A DNA stretch of 64,000 nucleotides from M3007 sp031373665 (GTDB taxonomy: Bacteria > Bacteroidota > Bacteroidia > Chitinophagales > Saprospiraceae), in NCBI GenBank assembly GCA_031373665.1, contig JANMMZ010000012.1, positions 4,629-68,628 on the forward strand, in the 5' to 3' direction. The position numbers were made by a program, and so were the translations under genes. How positions within the stretch are numbered: the first letter of the stretch is position 1; every line of letters starts with the position of its first letter. Shown here in pieces: positions 1 through 8,577 of this stretch. The notes beneath the pieces were generated by a model. It was not told the DNA's origin, did no database searches, and was given only the letters and a program-made list of their open reading frames with translations.

Positions 1-509
1 AGGCACTGAATATGTATGAGTGGAGGTGTCAGACATAATGTCATTTAGAATTTGGATGCAATATACGGTTGTCCAAATAAACCTATCAAATTTTTTTTAT
101 ATTTTTTTTAAAAACCTCAAATATCCCAATTACCAAGCGATTTTTAGCCTTGTTTCAATTTTTATATTTTCACAAAAAGGTGCATTTGTTTCTTGAATCT
201 GGCGTTGAAAAATAAGTAGAACCCACTACTAGCTGGTATATATTTTGCCTACATTTGTGACAAGTTTGGGAAAACCACTGTACAAAAACTCCCCGTCACA
301 CCAAATAAATAATCAAAACATGAAACATCTCATTCTCCCCATCCTAATTATTGTGCTGTACATACAGTTGGTCTCAAAAACACGATTACGTTTGGATGGT
401 TGGACAAGGTGGTACCAATGGGGTTGAACATGAACAAGTTACAATTACAAGTTCAACTACTCCTGTTTAGTAATTATAATTTTTTGCGACTTTCACCGTT
501 ACTAAATAG
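1..509. other. AT-rich stretch, no supported gene
   Basis: No convincing gene is visible. A 35-codon frame beginning with ATG at 320 and ending at 427 would give a short hydrophobic peptide (starts MKHLILPILIIV), but no promoter of good consensus precedes it. A strong hairpin follows at 510, so something may be transcribed toward it. I do not call a gene. Confidence 0.4.
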
Positions 510-546
510 CAGCCGCGCTCAAACATGTTTTGGGCGCGGCTGTTTT
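510..546 (+). terminator. Strong intrinsic terminator hairpin
   Basis: Arms 510-523 and 529-542 pair over 14 positions with one G-T wobble around a 5-nt loop, followed by TTTT. No clear gene lies directly upstream. The longest frame of the following NlpC gene would begin inside this hairpin, which argues for the later start at 641. Confidence 0.7.
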
Positions 547-640
547 ACGTTTAAGTAATTTTTTAGTCCTTTTCTCGTTCAGTGTTCATATTTCGCTCAA
601 TTATTCGTTGCTTTGCTGCTTCAAACACCTTTTGTTTAGT

Positions 641-1129
641 ATGAGAAAATTCTTGTTTTTTTTAATGATTGCCTCTTTATTGACTGCGTGTAACACTTCA
701 AGGAGTACTTCAAAGTCTGTAGAGACCAATTCATCTTCTATGATGTACCGACGCAAAATAACCGACTATGCTCAAAAATACGTTGGAACCTCGTATAAAT
801 ATGCTGGAACCGCCCCGAGTACAGGGTTTGATTGTTCTGGATTCACGTCCTATGTGCTCAAAGAATTTAAAATAAAAGCATCTTCCGCTTCGTCTGTCCA
901 AGCCAAGGAGGGTCGCAAAAAACCTTTAGACAAATTGCTGCCGGGCGATCTAGTATTTTTTGGTGACGAAACACGCATACAACACGTGGCTATGGTCGTA
1001 AAAAACAGTAAAGATGGCATTGTGTGCGTACATAGTACCACCAGCCGAGGAGTCATAGTCGAAAATGTAACCACCTCTACCTATTGGAAACCCAAAATCC
1101 TATTTGGCCGAGACCTCATCAGTAAATGA
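641..1129 (+). CDS. NlpC/P60 family lipoprotein peptidase
   Basis: Predicted peptidoglycan-cleaving cysteine peptidase of 162 aa on the periplasmic side of a membrane. The N-terminus MRKFLFFLMIASLLTAC is a lipoprotein signal with the lipid-carrying Cys at residue 17. The NlpC/P60 domain covers about residues 35-160, with catalytic Cys65 (FDCSGF), His115 (IQHVAMV) and a third polar residue His131. NlpC/P60 enzymes usually cut the D-Glu to diamino acid bond of stem peptides. The start at 641 is chosen because the signal peptide begins there and longer starts fall in a terminator. The ECF sigma gene overlaps its 3' end. The single domain plus lipobox resembles Spr/NlpC-type enzymes. Confidence 0.9.
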   Translation: MRKFLFFLMIASLLTACNTSRSTSKSVETNSSSMMYRRKITDYAQKYVGTSYKYAGTAPSTGFDCSGFTSYVLKEFKIKASSASSVQAKEGRKKPLDKLLPGDLVFFGDETRIQHVAMVVKNSKDGIVCVHSTTSRGVIVENVTTSTYWKPKILFGRDLISK

Positions 1130-1679
1130 AATATCAACGACCGTAACATTGGAGCATACTGAACTCATAGATAAACTCCGTCAACAAGATGGTGCAGCCC
1201 AACGGTGGCTCTACGACCGCTATTCACCCTTGTTGTTCAGCGTCTGTCGCCGCTATCTCAATCGTCGCGAGGAGGCCGAAGAAGCCTTGGTAAGCGGGTT
1301 GTACAAAATCTTTGCCTCTATTGATTCTTTCGGCAATACAGGCAGTTTTGAGGGCTGGATGCGGCGCATTGTAGCCAATGAAGCCTTGATGATGCTTCGA
1401 AAAAGTCAATACCTCGTATTCCCCGGCGATAGTATTCAAGTGCTGGAAGAACCCGATAGTTTTGATATAGAGGCCGATATTTCTGCCCGCGAAATCTTAG
1501 AATTGCTAGAGCAATTACCCAATGGGTATCGTACAGTATTCAATTTGTATGTGTTGGAAGGCTATAAGCACCAAGAGATTGCCGACCTTTTAGGCATCAG
1601 TATCAATACCAGTAAAAGCCAATTGATTTTGGCAAAAGAAAAATTGCGCAACCTATTGATCAAAAAAGGCTATGTCTGA
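1104..1679 (+). CDS. ECF-type RNA polymerase sigma factor
   Basis: Sigma-70 family extracytoplasmic-function factor. Region 2 runs from about residue 37 (LYDRYSPLLFSVCRRYL) to 94. Region 4 (about 130-185) has the helix-turn-helix HQEIADLLGISINTSKSQL. It should direct RNA polymerase to a small regulon. The start is uncertain: there is no ATG. TTG at 1104 overlaps the preceding gene by 26 nt, and TTG at 1149 is an alternative. An ATG at 1126 overlaps the upstream stop but is in another frame and stops after six codons. The gene overlaps the next small membrane protein by 8 nt, so that protein is a candidate regulator. Confidence 0.88.
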   Translation: MAETSSVNEISTTVTLEHTELIDKLRQQDGAAQRWLYDRYSPLLFSVCRRYLNRREEAEEALVSGLYKIFASIDSFGNTGSFEGWMRRIVANEALMMLRKSQYLVFPGDSIQVLEEPDSFDIEADISAREILELLEQLPNGYRTVFNLYVLEGYKHQEIADLLGISINTSKSQLILAKEKLRNLLIKKGYV

Positions 1680-1884
1680 TTTATTCAACTTTTTTAAAGA
1701 AAACGAGTCAAAACTGCACGAACGCCCACCAGAGCAAGTATGGCAAAAACTCGAAAAACGTTTGGAGCCAACCCGCAGAAAGCGTAGAAGGGGCATCAAA
1801 TTCCTACAACTTGGGTTGGTAGGCTTAATCCTATTGATCCTGATCTTTGCAGCCTTCATGGTCTGGTACTATGTCCGTCACTAA
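1672..1884 (+). CDS. Small single-pass membrane protein, candidate anti-sigma factor
   Basis: A 70-aa protein with a charged cytoplasmic N-terminus (residues 1-43, including HERPPEQVWQKLEKRL), a basic patch RRKRRRG, one membrane segment (about 45-66) and a very short tail. Its ATG lies inside the last codons of the sigma gene (8-nt overlap), so translation is probably coupled. Small membrane proteins with a P-x-x-VWxKLExxL segment often follow ECF sigma genes in Bacteroidota. Sequestration of the sigma factor is inferred from position and shape only; there is no periplasmic sensor domain. Confidence 0.65.
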   Translation: MSDLFNFFKENESKLHERPPEQVWQKLEKRLEPTRRKRRRGIKFLQLGLVGLILLILIFAAFMVWYYVRH

Positions 1885-1896
1885 TTAAATTATTTT

Positions 1897-2808
1897 ATGA
1901 AATATATATATCTTCTTTTCGCAATACCCTGTTTCATTGGTTGCACCAATCCATCCAAGTCAGGTTCTGTTGTTACGCAGCCTGTCACCGCTGCCAAACT
2001 TACATCGCAACCCCTACCATCTGGGTTTAATGAATATTGGTACCAAGGCAAGGCTGAGATCAGCACATTTGACGTGGTACAAGACCGTTATGGCGAAATT
2101 CGCCAAGCACAGCAAGTGAATATATTTGTAACCGAAGACCTGAGCAAACAAAAACAAGTAAAACTGGATGACCCTGCCGCCGCTGGCGAGGATCGTCAAG
2201 GCGTACTTAAATTGAACAGCATTCGCCGTTTTAAGACCGGTATTTATGATTATTCTATCATGCAATCTGTTTTTACGCCCGTAGATGGAAGCCCAACCCT
2301 TAAAACCACCACTTCTGTACAAGACTGGTGTGGCCATGTTTTTTTTCAAACCAATTTGAAGAAAGATGGTTACCTCGTTCAATCTTATTCATATTTTGAA
2401 TCAGAAGGCGATACGGAAATAAAACTTCCAGTGGTTCTTCTGGAAGACGACCTTTGGTCTCGAATCAGGATCAATCCTGATGCCATTCCTACGGGTAAAG
2501 TGAGCATGATTCCTGCTGCAACTTTCAGCCGCCTACGGCACAAAGCCTATCAACCACAAGATGCCGATATTCAAATAGAGAAAGGGATTAAAGACAATAC
2601 CCTACGCGTCAACTACGCTGGTTTGCCCAGAGCCTTATCTATTCGGTATGAAAATACATTCCCATTCCGCATACTTGGATGGGAAGAAGTGGACAACGCC
2701 AAATTAACAAGCAAAGGCACCCTCAAAAAATCACGTACAGAGGCTTACTGGTCTGAGAACAGCAACAAGTTTGCGCCACTTAGAGATTCATTAGGGCTAA
2801 CTTTCTAA
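1897..2808 (+). CDS. Conserved Bacteroidota lipoprotein of unknown function
   Basis: A 303-aa lipoprotein. The signal MKYIYLLFAIPCFIGC ends in a lipobox with Cys16. The mature part contains GFNEYWYQGKAEIS, QDRYGEIR, VFVTED-like and QDWCGHVFFQTN motifs, which I associate with a widespread Bacteroidota family that databases often label 'septum formation inhibitor Maf'. It shows no Maf nucleotide-pyrophosphatase motif, so that label is probably a propagated error. It follows the small membrane protein by 12 nt and is probably transcribed with the sigma gene. Role unknown. Confidence 0.75.
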   Translation: MKYIYLLFAIPCFIGCTNPSKSGSVVTQPVTAAKLTSQPLPSGFNEYWYQGKAEISTFDVVQDRYGEIRQAQQVNIFVTEDLSKQKQVKLDDPAAAGEDRQGVLKLNSIRRFKTGIYDYSIMQSVFTPVDGSPTLKTTTSVQDWCGHVFFQTNLKKDGYLVQSYSYFESEGDTEIKLPVVLLEDDLWSRIRINPDAIPTGKVSMIPAATFSRLRHKAYQPQDADIQIEKGIKDNTLRVNYAGLPRALSIRYENTFPFRILGWEEVDNAKLTSKGTLKKSRTEAYWSENSNKFAPLRDSLGLTF

Positions 2809-2886
2809 AAATCAGAAGTTAATTTTGTAATAATATTGGTCTTTAAGTCAATTATTAGGGCAACTTTTCGTTTCGATCCAACATCT

Positions 2887-2918
2887 TTTGTTTTAGTTGC
2901 AAAAAAAGACTTAATTTG
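2887..2918 (+). promoter_or_regulatory. Promoter of the long helical protein gene
   Basis: TTTG at 2887-2890, a 20-bp spacer, then TTAATTTG at 2911-2918 (one mismatch to TAnnTTTG). Transcription would start near 2924. The longest frame's TTG start at 2916 falls inside this box, which supports the ATG at 2970. Confidence 0.55.
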
Positions 2919-2969
2919 CCGCGCAAACAAAACAATTATTGTCCAATCATAAAGCAATTTACACCGCCC

Positions 2970-5900
2970 ATGCAGTTCTCATTTCGTGTTTTAGCATCCC
3001 TATTTTTAATTTTGGTTGCATCTTTAGCCCCGATTCGGGCTCAAGAATGCAATACAATTATCAAAGAAAATAAAAAAATATCAGGAATCCAGATTGCGCA
3101 GACCTCCCGACTTACGATCGTTGTTAGGGGTGGGTACAACTACTCCATTGAATTTTTTACCAATGAAAAGGGCATCTTTAGCCGCATGACCTCCGAAGGA
3201 GGTATCGAGTTCAATCAAGATGATCAAGTCATGTTCATTGATGCTGGAGGTAAAGAAAAGATTTACAAATTTGCAAACATGGACGAACTGGGTACAGATG
3301 CCGTGCCCACGCACCGGAACAACCTTAAAATGGATCTAGATGCCATCAGTTGGTTGGCAAATGCCAATATTACGGGTATCACTTTTATCAACTTTGTAGA
3401 TCGGCAGAAGTATAAGTTCACCATTAACGCAGATCGCCAAGGGGAATTTAAAAAAATGATCTCCTGCTTCAATAATATCTTAGACAAAGCAACAGTGGTT
3501 GATACGCCCGGTGCGGCAGTCGTTCGCTCTTCCGATTCAGGCGGTAGCACGAGTGGTGGTGGTACATCCAGCGGTGGCACAAAGCCATCTTCTGGTGGCA
3601 CTCGGCCTTCTGGCGGCGGCGGCAACTCATCCGACCCCGAAGTGACTGGCCTTCGCAATGATCTTGAAAAGACCAAAGAAAGGCTTCAAAATGAAATAAA
3701 AGCAGAAAAAGACAAGGCAGAAGCCATCAAAAAGCAATTGCAGCAAGAAGTTGCCGCCGCTCGCGAGGCTGCCAACCAAAAGAAGTTGGAATACTCCAAT
3801 GAAGTTTTAGAGGCACGAAAAGCAAGCCTTGCCGAAATAGAGAAATCGAAGGTAGAGGCACAAGCCTATATTTCAATTAGCAAAAACAAAGCCGATTCCG
3901 CAGTTACTAAAATCAACCTGAACGTGGACGCTGCCCGCCGCGAAGCCGGCGAGGAAATTCAAAAAGCAAGGGTCGCCTCAGCGGAAGAAGTGCAAAAAGC
4001 CAGAGAAAACGCCGCTAAAGAAGTCGCCAATATCAAAGAAAAGTTGGAGCAAAGCAAACTCCAGTACAACGATGAGATTTCGAGTGCTCGTACCAATGCC
4101 GATGAAGAACTCAAGCGGATTCGTGACGAAAATAGTCGTATTGTGATGGAGGCTCGCGAAAAAGCCAAAGTGGAACAAAATAAAACCACCGAAGACGTAG
4201 TTGAGACCAAAAAGAGTGCAGCAGATCAAATCCTGAAAATCAGAGAAGAAACCGCCAATGAAATTGCCAAAACTCGTGAAAACTCAGTGTTAGAGCGTCA
4301 AAAATCCGCAACCGACCTAGCAGAAACCCGCCGTAAGGCTGCCGAAGAAAAAGCACTCATTCAGCAAAATAGTACCAACGAAATAGCCGAACTCAAGGAG
4401 AACGTGGCCAAGCAAAAAGAGGTGGCAGCCACTGAAGTAGCTGAAGCCCGCAAGCGTTCGTCGGAAGAAATAGAGCGTATGCGCGGAGAAGTACAGTCAC
4501 AGCAAAAGAAAGCCGACGATGAAAGGGCTGCAATTGCCCAAGGGGTGATTGAAAGTAAGCAAAAGGCTGCTCAAACAGTACAACAAGTACAAGCAGAAGA
4601 AACCAAAGCCATTGCTTTATCGCAGTCAAAATCAAAGGCACAACGCGATTCCATCGCCATCGAAGTGGCTGGGTCACGGAAAAAAGCAGAACAGGAATTG
4701 GTTAAAATACAGGAAGAACTGGCAAAGTCAATAGCTGCTGCCAAAGAGCAGGAGGCCAAAGTAAAGCAAGAAAGTGCCAACGAAGTGGCCAAAGCCCGCG
4801 AACGCAGCCAACAAGAAGTAGCCAAAGCCCAAGAAGAAGCGAAGGCGAAAGTACTCGAAGCCAACAGCAAAGCCAACGAAGCACAAAAAGAATATGCTTC
4901 CGAAGTCAGTACGTCCAAGCTTACAGCCGATGATAAAATCAAGCAAATACAGGCAGAGGCTGCCGCTGCCGTCATGGAGGCCAAGAAAAAACAACAAGAA
5001 AATGTGAGTAGTTCTGCTGCTGAGGTTGCTTCTTCTCGCGAAAAAGCCGCTGCCGAAATAGCCGCTGCCAAAGAAAGAGCCGCCAATGATGTTGCCACCG
5101 CTAGAGAAGCCGCCGTCAGAGCCCAGCAAGAATCAGCCAACAGTATTTCAGAAGCCAAACGCCAGAGCGCACAAGCAGTATTAGCGGTAAAAACAGTCGA
5201 AGCTGACAGTGTACGCATAGCCCGTGAAAACAGTGCTCGCTTGCGCCAAAAATTGGCCGACGAGGTAGTTGCCACCCGCGAAAAAGGGGCCTCCGAAATA
5301 GCCGCCGCTAATCAAAAAGCAGCAGAAGAAGTTAAAAATGCCCGCGAAAATGCTGCTAGAATAAAGCAAGAGGCTGCCGAGGTAGTTGCCAAAGCAAAAG
5401 ATGACGCTGCCAGCATGGTTGCCATTGCTCGCGAAAGTGCGGCCAAAGAAGTAGCCAGTGCCAAGCAGCAGGCCATAGAAACAGTCACCTTAGCCCAGCG
5501 AGAGGCTTCTGATAAAAAAGCCGCTTTTGCCAAAGAAGTGGTAGATGCACAAGAACGCTCGCGCAAAGAAGTGACCGATACCCGCCAACAGGCCGCTACC
5601 GAGGTCGCAAAAGCCCGTAAAGAAGCAGAAGATAAACGGATGCAATATGCCCGCGAATCAGAAGATGCCCGTAAAAAATCGGCAGAAGAGGTTGGTATGG
5701 CTCAAAAAGACGGCGCAGAAGGCGTACAGAAAGCACGGCAGGAATCAGCAGCAGCCATCGCTCTAACCCGTGACAGCGAAACCAAAGCAGTGGCTGATAT
5801 TAAAGCGCAAGCAGTAGAAGAAGTAGGCCGTTCAAAAGCCGAAGCGGCTAGGGTAATTGCCGATGAAAACCGTAAAACAGAAGAAGCCCGCCAAAGACAA

Positions 5901-6005
5901 GGCGAAGAAAATAAAAAGTTGACCCAATTGCAGGCTGATGTGAAGGCTGCTGAAGAGCAACTAAAACGATTGAAGGAAGAGGCGGAGAAGATTAAGAAAA
6001 ACTAG
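2970..6005 (+). CDS. Secreted giant helical protein with 40-residue superrepeat
   Basis: A 1011-aa protein that I do not recognise as a named family. Residues 1-25 are a signal peptide (LFLILVASLAPIRAQ). Residues about 26-180 form a Cys-containing globular domain. A Gly/Ser/Thr/Pro linker covers about 187-222. The rest, to the C-terminus, is an uninterrupted Ala/Lys/Glu/Arg-rich helix. This helix is built of 11-residue units closed by a 7-residue unit (11+11+11+7 = 40). Unit starts are at nt 3813, 3933, 4086, 4206, 4326, 4446, 4554, 4674, 4794, 4914, 5034, 5154, 5274, 5394, 5547 and 5667. Spacing is exactly 120 nt except for three units of 153, 108 and 153 nt. Such hendecad helices form long straight or slightly right-handed coiled coils. 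A structural or spacer role in the periplasm or on the cell surface is inferred. Confidence 0.85.
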   Translation: MQFSFRVLASLFLILVASLAPIRAQECNTIIKENKKISGIQIAQTSRLTIVVRGGYNYSIEFFTNEKGIFSRMTSEGGIEFNQDDQVMFIDAGGKEKIYKFANMDELGTDAVPTHRNNLKMDLDAISWLANANITGITFINFVDRQKYKFTINADRQGEFKKMISCFNNILDKATVVDTPGAAVVRSSDSGGSTSGGGTSSGGTKPSSGGTRPSGGGGNSSDPEVTGLRNDLEKTKERLQNEIKAEKDKAEAIKKQLQQEVAAAREAANQKKLEYSNEVLEARKASLAEIEKSKVEAQAYISISKNKADSAVTKINLNVDAARREAGEEIQKARVASAEEVQKARENAAKEVANIKEKLEQSKLQYNDEISSARTNADEELKRIRDENSRIVMEAREKAKVEQNKTTEDVVETKKSAADQILKIREETANEIAKTRENSVLERQKSATDLAETRRKAAEEKALIQQNSTNEIAELKENVAKQKEVAATEVAEARKRSSEEIERMRGEVQSQQKKADDERAAIAQGVIESKQKAAQTVQQVQAEETKAIALSQSKSKAQRDSIAIEVAGSRKKAEQELVKIQEELAKSIAAAKEQEAKVKQESANEVAKARERSQQEVAKAQEEAKAKVLEANSKANEAQKEYASEVSTSKLTADDKIKQIQAEAAAAVMEAKKKQQENVSSSAAEVASSREKAAAEIAAAKERAANDVATAREAAVRAQQESANSISEAKRQSAQAVLAVKTVEADSVRIARENSARLRQKLADEVVATREKGASEIAAANQKAAEEVKNARENAARIKQEAAEVVAKAKDDAASMVAIARESAAKEVASAKQQAIETVTLAQREASDKKAAFAKEVVDAQERSRKEVTDTRQQAATEVAKARKEAEDKRMQYARESEDARKKSAEEVGMAQKDGAEGVQKARQESAAAIALTRDSETKAVADIKAQAVEEVGRSKAEAARVIADENRKTEEARQRQGEENKKLTQLQADVKAAEEQLKRLKEEAEKIKKN
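3813..5786 (+). repeat. 120-nt coding superrepeat (11+11+11+7 residues)
   Basis: Sixteen consecutive unit starts were placed by hand in the reading frame. Each unit tends to open with an A/T/S-R/K-x-x-A pattern and close with a heptad resembling SANEVAK, SATDLAE or YARESED. Units differ strongly in DNA sequence, so the periodicity is kept at protein level rather than by recent duplication. Confidence 0.8.
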
Positions 6006-6102
6006 TTTGGTAGGGGAGGTCAATTGACCTTACAACGATGAAATGAACCACAAGATTTCGGAAGTTCTATAAACTTCCGAAATCTAAGCGCGATTAAAAT
6101 AT

Positions 6103-6981
6103 CTACAAAGTTTCCAAGTCAATCAAGAAACTTTTTGGATAACCCTTGGTACTCGCTCTTTTTTGCTCGGCTAAAGCCGCTTTTTTGTCATTGAATGGAC
6201 CGATCACCACGCGATAACTCAGTTCATCTTGGTCATTTTGACCCGTGCACACCAATACCTTGCCCGGCCAGATCCGCTCCAAGCGTTGGATAATTGGTAA
6301 TACGTTGTCAGCATCGCTAAGCGTACTCACCTGAACACCAAAACCTTTTTTAGCCGCCTTTTTAATGTCAATCTTATAGAGTTCCGTCTTCTTGGCGCGA
6401 CCCTCTTCAATCTTGGTTTTAGCAGGCTTTGGTTTTGGATCCTCATCACTGCTATAACTGTATTGTACTGGGACTGCCGCTTTAGAAACACCTTTGGCAA
6501 TCAATTTAGTTTTCTTTTTAGAAGCCGGAACAGGACTATCTTCGTCGCTGTCGCCATCTTCTTCTTCCTCTTTCAGAGATTTGAACTTAGATGATTTTTT
6601 GCCTTCCGCTTCAATGATTTCCACCTTTACCTTGGCAACCCCTTTTTTGATAAGGTCAATCTTTTCAGCAGCCTTTCTCGAAAGGTCAATCACATAACCT
6701 TCTGAAAATGGACCCCGGTCATTCACCCGAACAATCACAGATTTTTGATTATCTAAACGAGTGACCTTGAGTTTAGTGCCAAATGGCAATGACTTGTGGG
6801 CACAAGAAAGTTCATTTTTATCGTATTTTTCACCGCTGGCGGTTTTACGGCCGTGTAAGGAATCGGCATAATAGCCGGCCTTTCCGTATTCCTCTTTTTC
6901 AGAAATGGTGAATGCAGAAACTAAACAAAAGCCTGCAATAAGAGCTAAGATGCCGAATATTTGAGAGAAGTACTGTCGCAT
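6103..6981 (-). CDS. rlpA: RlpA-like septal lytic protein with SPOR domain
   Basis: A 292-aa secreted protein. Residues 1-25 are a signal peptide. A double-psi beta-barrel RlpA domain covers about 34-118, with KTASGEKYD, the His in AHKSLPFGTKL (His62) and the Asp in RVNDRGPF (Asp88), the residues needed for activity in characterised RlpA proteins. An acidic/basic linker of about 90 residues is followed by a C-terminal SPOR domain (about 213-290), which binds peptide-free septal glycan. RlpA enzymes cleave denuded glycan strands during division. It lies 28 nt after the DUF1573 gene on the same strand, so co-transcription is likely. There is no lipobox, unlike many proteobacterial RlpA. Confidence 0.9.
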   Translation of the reverse strand: MRQYFSQIFGILALIAGFCLVSAFTISEKEEYGKAGYYADSLHGRKTASGEKYDKNELSCAHKSLPFGTKLKVTRLDNQKSVIVRVNDRGPFSEGYVIDLSRKAAEKIDLIKKGVAKVKVEIIEAEGKKSSKFKSLKEEEEDGDSDEDSPVPASKKKTKLIAKGVSKAAVPVQYSYSSDEDPKPKPAKTKIEEGRAKKTELYKIDIKKAAKKGFGVQVSTLSDADNVLPIIQRLERIWPGKVLVCTGQNDQDELSYRVVIGPFNDKKAALAEQKRASTKGYPKSFLIDLETL

Positions 6982-7009
6982 TGGCTGATTTTTTTTATTT
7001 GTTGATGAA

Positions 7010-7429
7010 TTATTTCTCCGAAACTACCTTGCCGCTGACGGCTAAGACAATAGATTCGTTTGAATCAAAATTGGTGCGGACCCGCAGGATCTTATAAATG
7101 ATCCCATCGCGACCAGCAGGGTCAAAAGTCACTTTGATGACCCCTATTTCATTGGGTGCTATACCCTGACTTGGCCATTCGGCATGGATACAAGGGCAAG
7201 TACTTTTGGCTTCCAACAGGATCAGGGTTTCCGTGCTGACGTTTTTGATCCTGAAATCATGGGTCACAGTAGCATCAGAAGGAATACTCCCAAAATCATA
7301 CTGACGATCGAGCCAAATGACCTTTCCCGCATTTTGGGTATGATCCAAGGTGTCAATTTTTTGAGCCAAGAGCGGGTTCGTCTCTAAGCCAAACCAAACA
7401 ATAAGCACAATTGCTGGTAATAGTCTCAT
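7010..7429 (-). CDS. DUF1573 secreted protein
   Basis: A 139-aa protein with a signal peptide (cleavage after about residue 22, PLLAQ). One DUF1573 Ig-like/ASH-type domain contains DFGSIPSDATVTHDFRIKN, the STCPCIHAEWP stretch with Cys78 and Cys80, and VTFDPAGRDG. These proteins are abundant in Bacteroidota and are thought to be exported; their biochemical role is not established. It is the first gene before rlpA on this strand. Confidence 0.88.
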   Translation of the reverse strand: MRLLPAIVLIVWFGLETNPLLAQKIDTLDHTQNAGKVIWLDRQYDFGSIPSDATVTHDFRIKNVSTETLILLEAKSTCPCIHAEWPSQGIAPNEIGVIKVTFDPAGRDGIIYKILRVRTNFDSNESIVLAVSGKVVSEK

Positions 7430-7481
7430 ACGTTTTTAATATTTAGTTTTACAAAGATTACCTATTCTTATATTTCAATTA

Positions 7482-7489
7482 CAAACGTA
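7482..7489 (-). promoter_or_regulatory. -7 box upstream of DUF1573-rlpA
   Basis: The minus strand reads TACGTTTG, a full match to TAnnTTTG, 53 nt before the ATG at 7429. No TTG lies at the usual distance, so this is only half a promoter by sequence. Confidence 0.4.
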
Positions 7490-7577
7490 ATACTTATTCC
7501 ATTTGTTTCATTCACAGGGTTTATATGGTTCAGGGCTTTCTTATAAAAAATGTTTTAAGAAGTTTCTGGTGAAAGCC

Positions 7578-7685
7578 AAGGGGGTTTGGGGGCGGTGCAA
7601 CCGCCCCCAAACCCCATCCCCCGAAGAGCCGCCGAGTACAATCCCGCCGATAGGGAAACCATAGGTCGGGAAGGCGGCGATGAGG
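7578..7685. repeat. GC-rich double-hairpin intergenic element
   Basis: Arms 7581-7596 and 7600-7615 form a perfect 16-bp G/C-rich stem with a 3-nt loop. Immediately after, GCCGCC (7628-7633) pairs with GGCGGC (7673-7678), with an inner TCCCG/CGGGA pair (7642-7646 with 7667-7671). The composition is far more GC-rich than the flanks. It resembles a dispersed REP-like or non-autonomous element rather than a terminator, since no T-run follows. Copies elsewhere in the genome cannot be checked here. Confidence 0.55.
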
Positions 7686-7878
7686 GGCAAATATTGTTTC
7701 GATTATCCCGTAGTTTAAACATTTTCATCCTTGAACTTAATTAAGCGAACTTTTATAAGAACTGTTATATGATTTGTACGGTGCGCTAGTATTCTGAAAT
7801 CGAGCCAGATGACACTGATTTAAGATCATTGTTCATCATAATCCCGAATATATAATCCGCCAATGACAACAATCCAAC

Positions 7879-8523
7879 CTATGACTTTGCTTTACGATGT
7901 CTCCAAAACTCAATCAAAATCGGTAATAATGAAATGCCGATCACCGCAAAGATAACCAATTCAAAATTTTCCTTCACAAATGGGTGCGAGCCCAAGAAAT
8001 ATCCAGCCAAGGTCAATAAGGTCACCCACACAAAACCTCCAGTCAGACAATAAGTGATAAAACTGGAATAACGCATTTTTCCTACACCCGCTACAAACGG
8101 AGCAAAAGTACGAACAATTGGCACAAATCGTGCAATAACAAGGGTTCTGCCTCCATATTCCTCGTAAAATGATTGGGTTTTATCAATGTATTTACGTTTT
8201 AGAAACCAATAATCCTTTGTAAAGATCTTATCTCCCAAAAAACGCCCAAAAAAATAATTGGTATTGTCGCCCAGAATAGCAGCAACAAAAAGCAAAGGAA
8301 TCAACACCCAAATATTTAAAATGCCCGTTTTGGCAGTGATTGCCCCTGCGGCAAAAAGCAAGGAATCACCCGGTAAAAAAGGAGTCACGACCAATCCCGT
8401 TTCACAAAAAATGATGAGGGCCAAAATCAAATAGGTTCCCAATTGGTATTCGCGCATGAGCGTCTCTAAATGGACATCTAAATGGCGGATAAAGTCTAAT
8501 AGTTGCGTAAGTAAGTCTATCAA
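7879..8523 (-). CDS. DedA/VTT family membrane protein
   Basis: A 214-aa polytopic inner-membrane protein. It has the DedA features: the membrane re-entrant loop PFLPGDSLLFAAGAI near residue 50, GDNTNYFFGRFLG, and the signature ARFVPIVRTFAPFVAGVG with its two arginines. Members of the family include undecaprenyl-phosphate and phosphatidylethanolamine flippases (UptA, PetA); which substrate applies here is unknown. It follows argS by 54 nt on the same strand with no recognisable promoter between, so it may be co-transcribed with argS. Confidence 0.88.
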   Translation of the reverse strand: MIDLLTQLLDFIRHLDVHLETLMREYQLGTYLILALIIFCETGLVVTPFLPGDSLLFAAGAITAKTGILNIWVLIPLLFVAAILGDNTNYFFGRFLGDKIFTKDYWFLKRKYIDKTQSFYEEYGGRTLVIARFVPIVRTFAPFVAGVGKMRYSSFITYCLTGGFVWVTLLTLAGYFLGSHPFVKENFELVIFAVIGISLLPILIEFWRHRKAKS

Positions 8524-8577
8524 AGTAGTTATGTGTTTTAGTAGCAGTGAAATAATAACTGTTACTTAAGAGATAAA

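Larger units (their letters stand above)
7430..7878. other. 449-bp gene-free region
   Basis: It holds the -7 box of the DUF1573 gene near 7482-7489 and a GC-rich hairpin element at 7578-7685. I see no open reading frame with coding character. The remainder (about 7690-7878) is AT-rich and without recognised features. Confidence 0.6.

Noticed and set aside
245..427. 60-codon frame near the window start
   Set aside because: No -7/-33 promoter of good match and no homology recognised; only the 35-codon ATG version is mentioned as a possibility.
3959..5566. Several long minus-strand reading frames inside the helical-protein gene (up to 234 codons)
   Set aside because: They mirror the Ala/Glu/Lys codon pattern of the plus-strand repeats, give Leu/Ser/Ala-rich nonsense without start context, and have no promoter.
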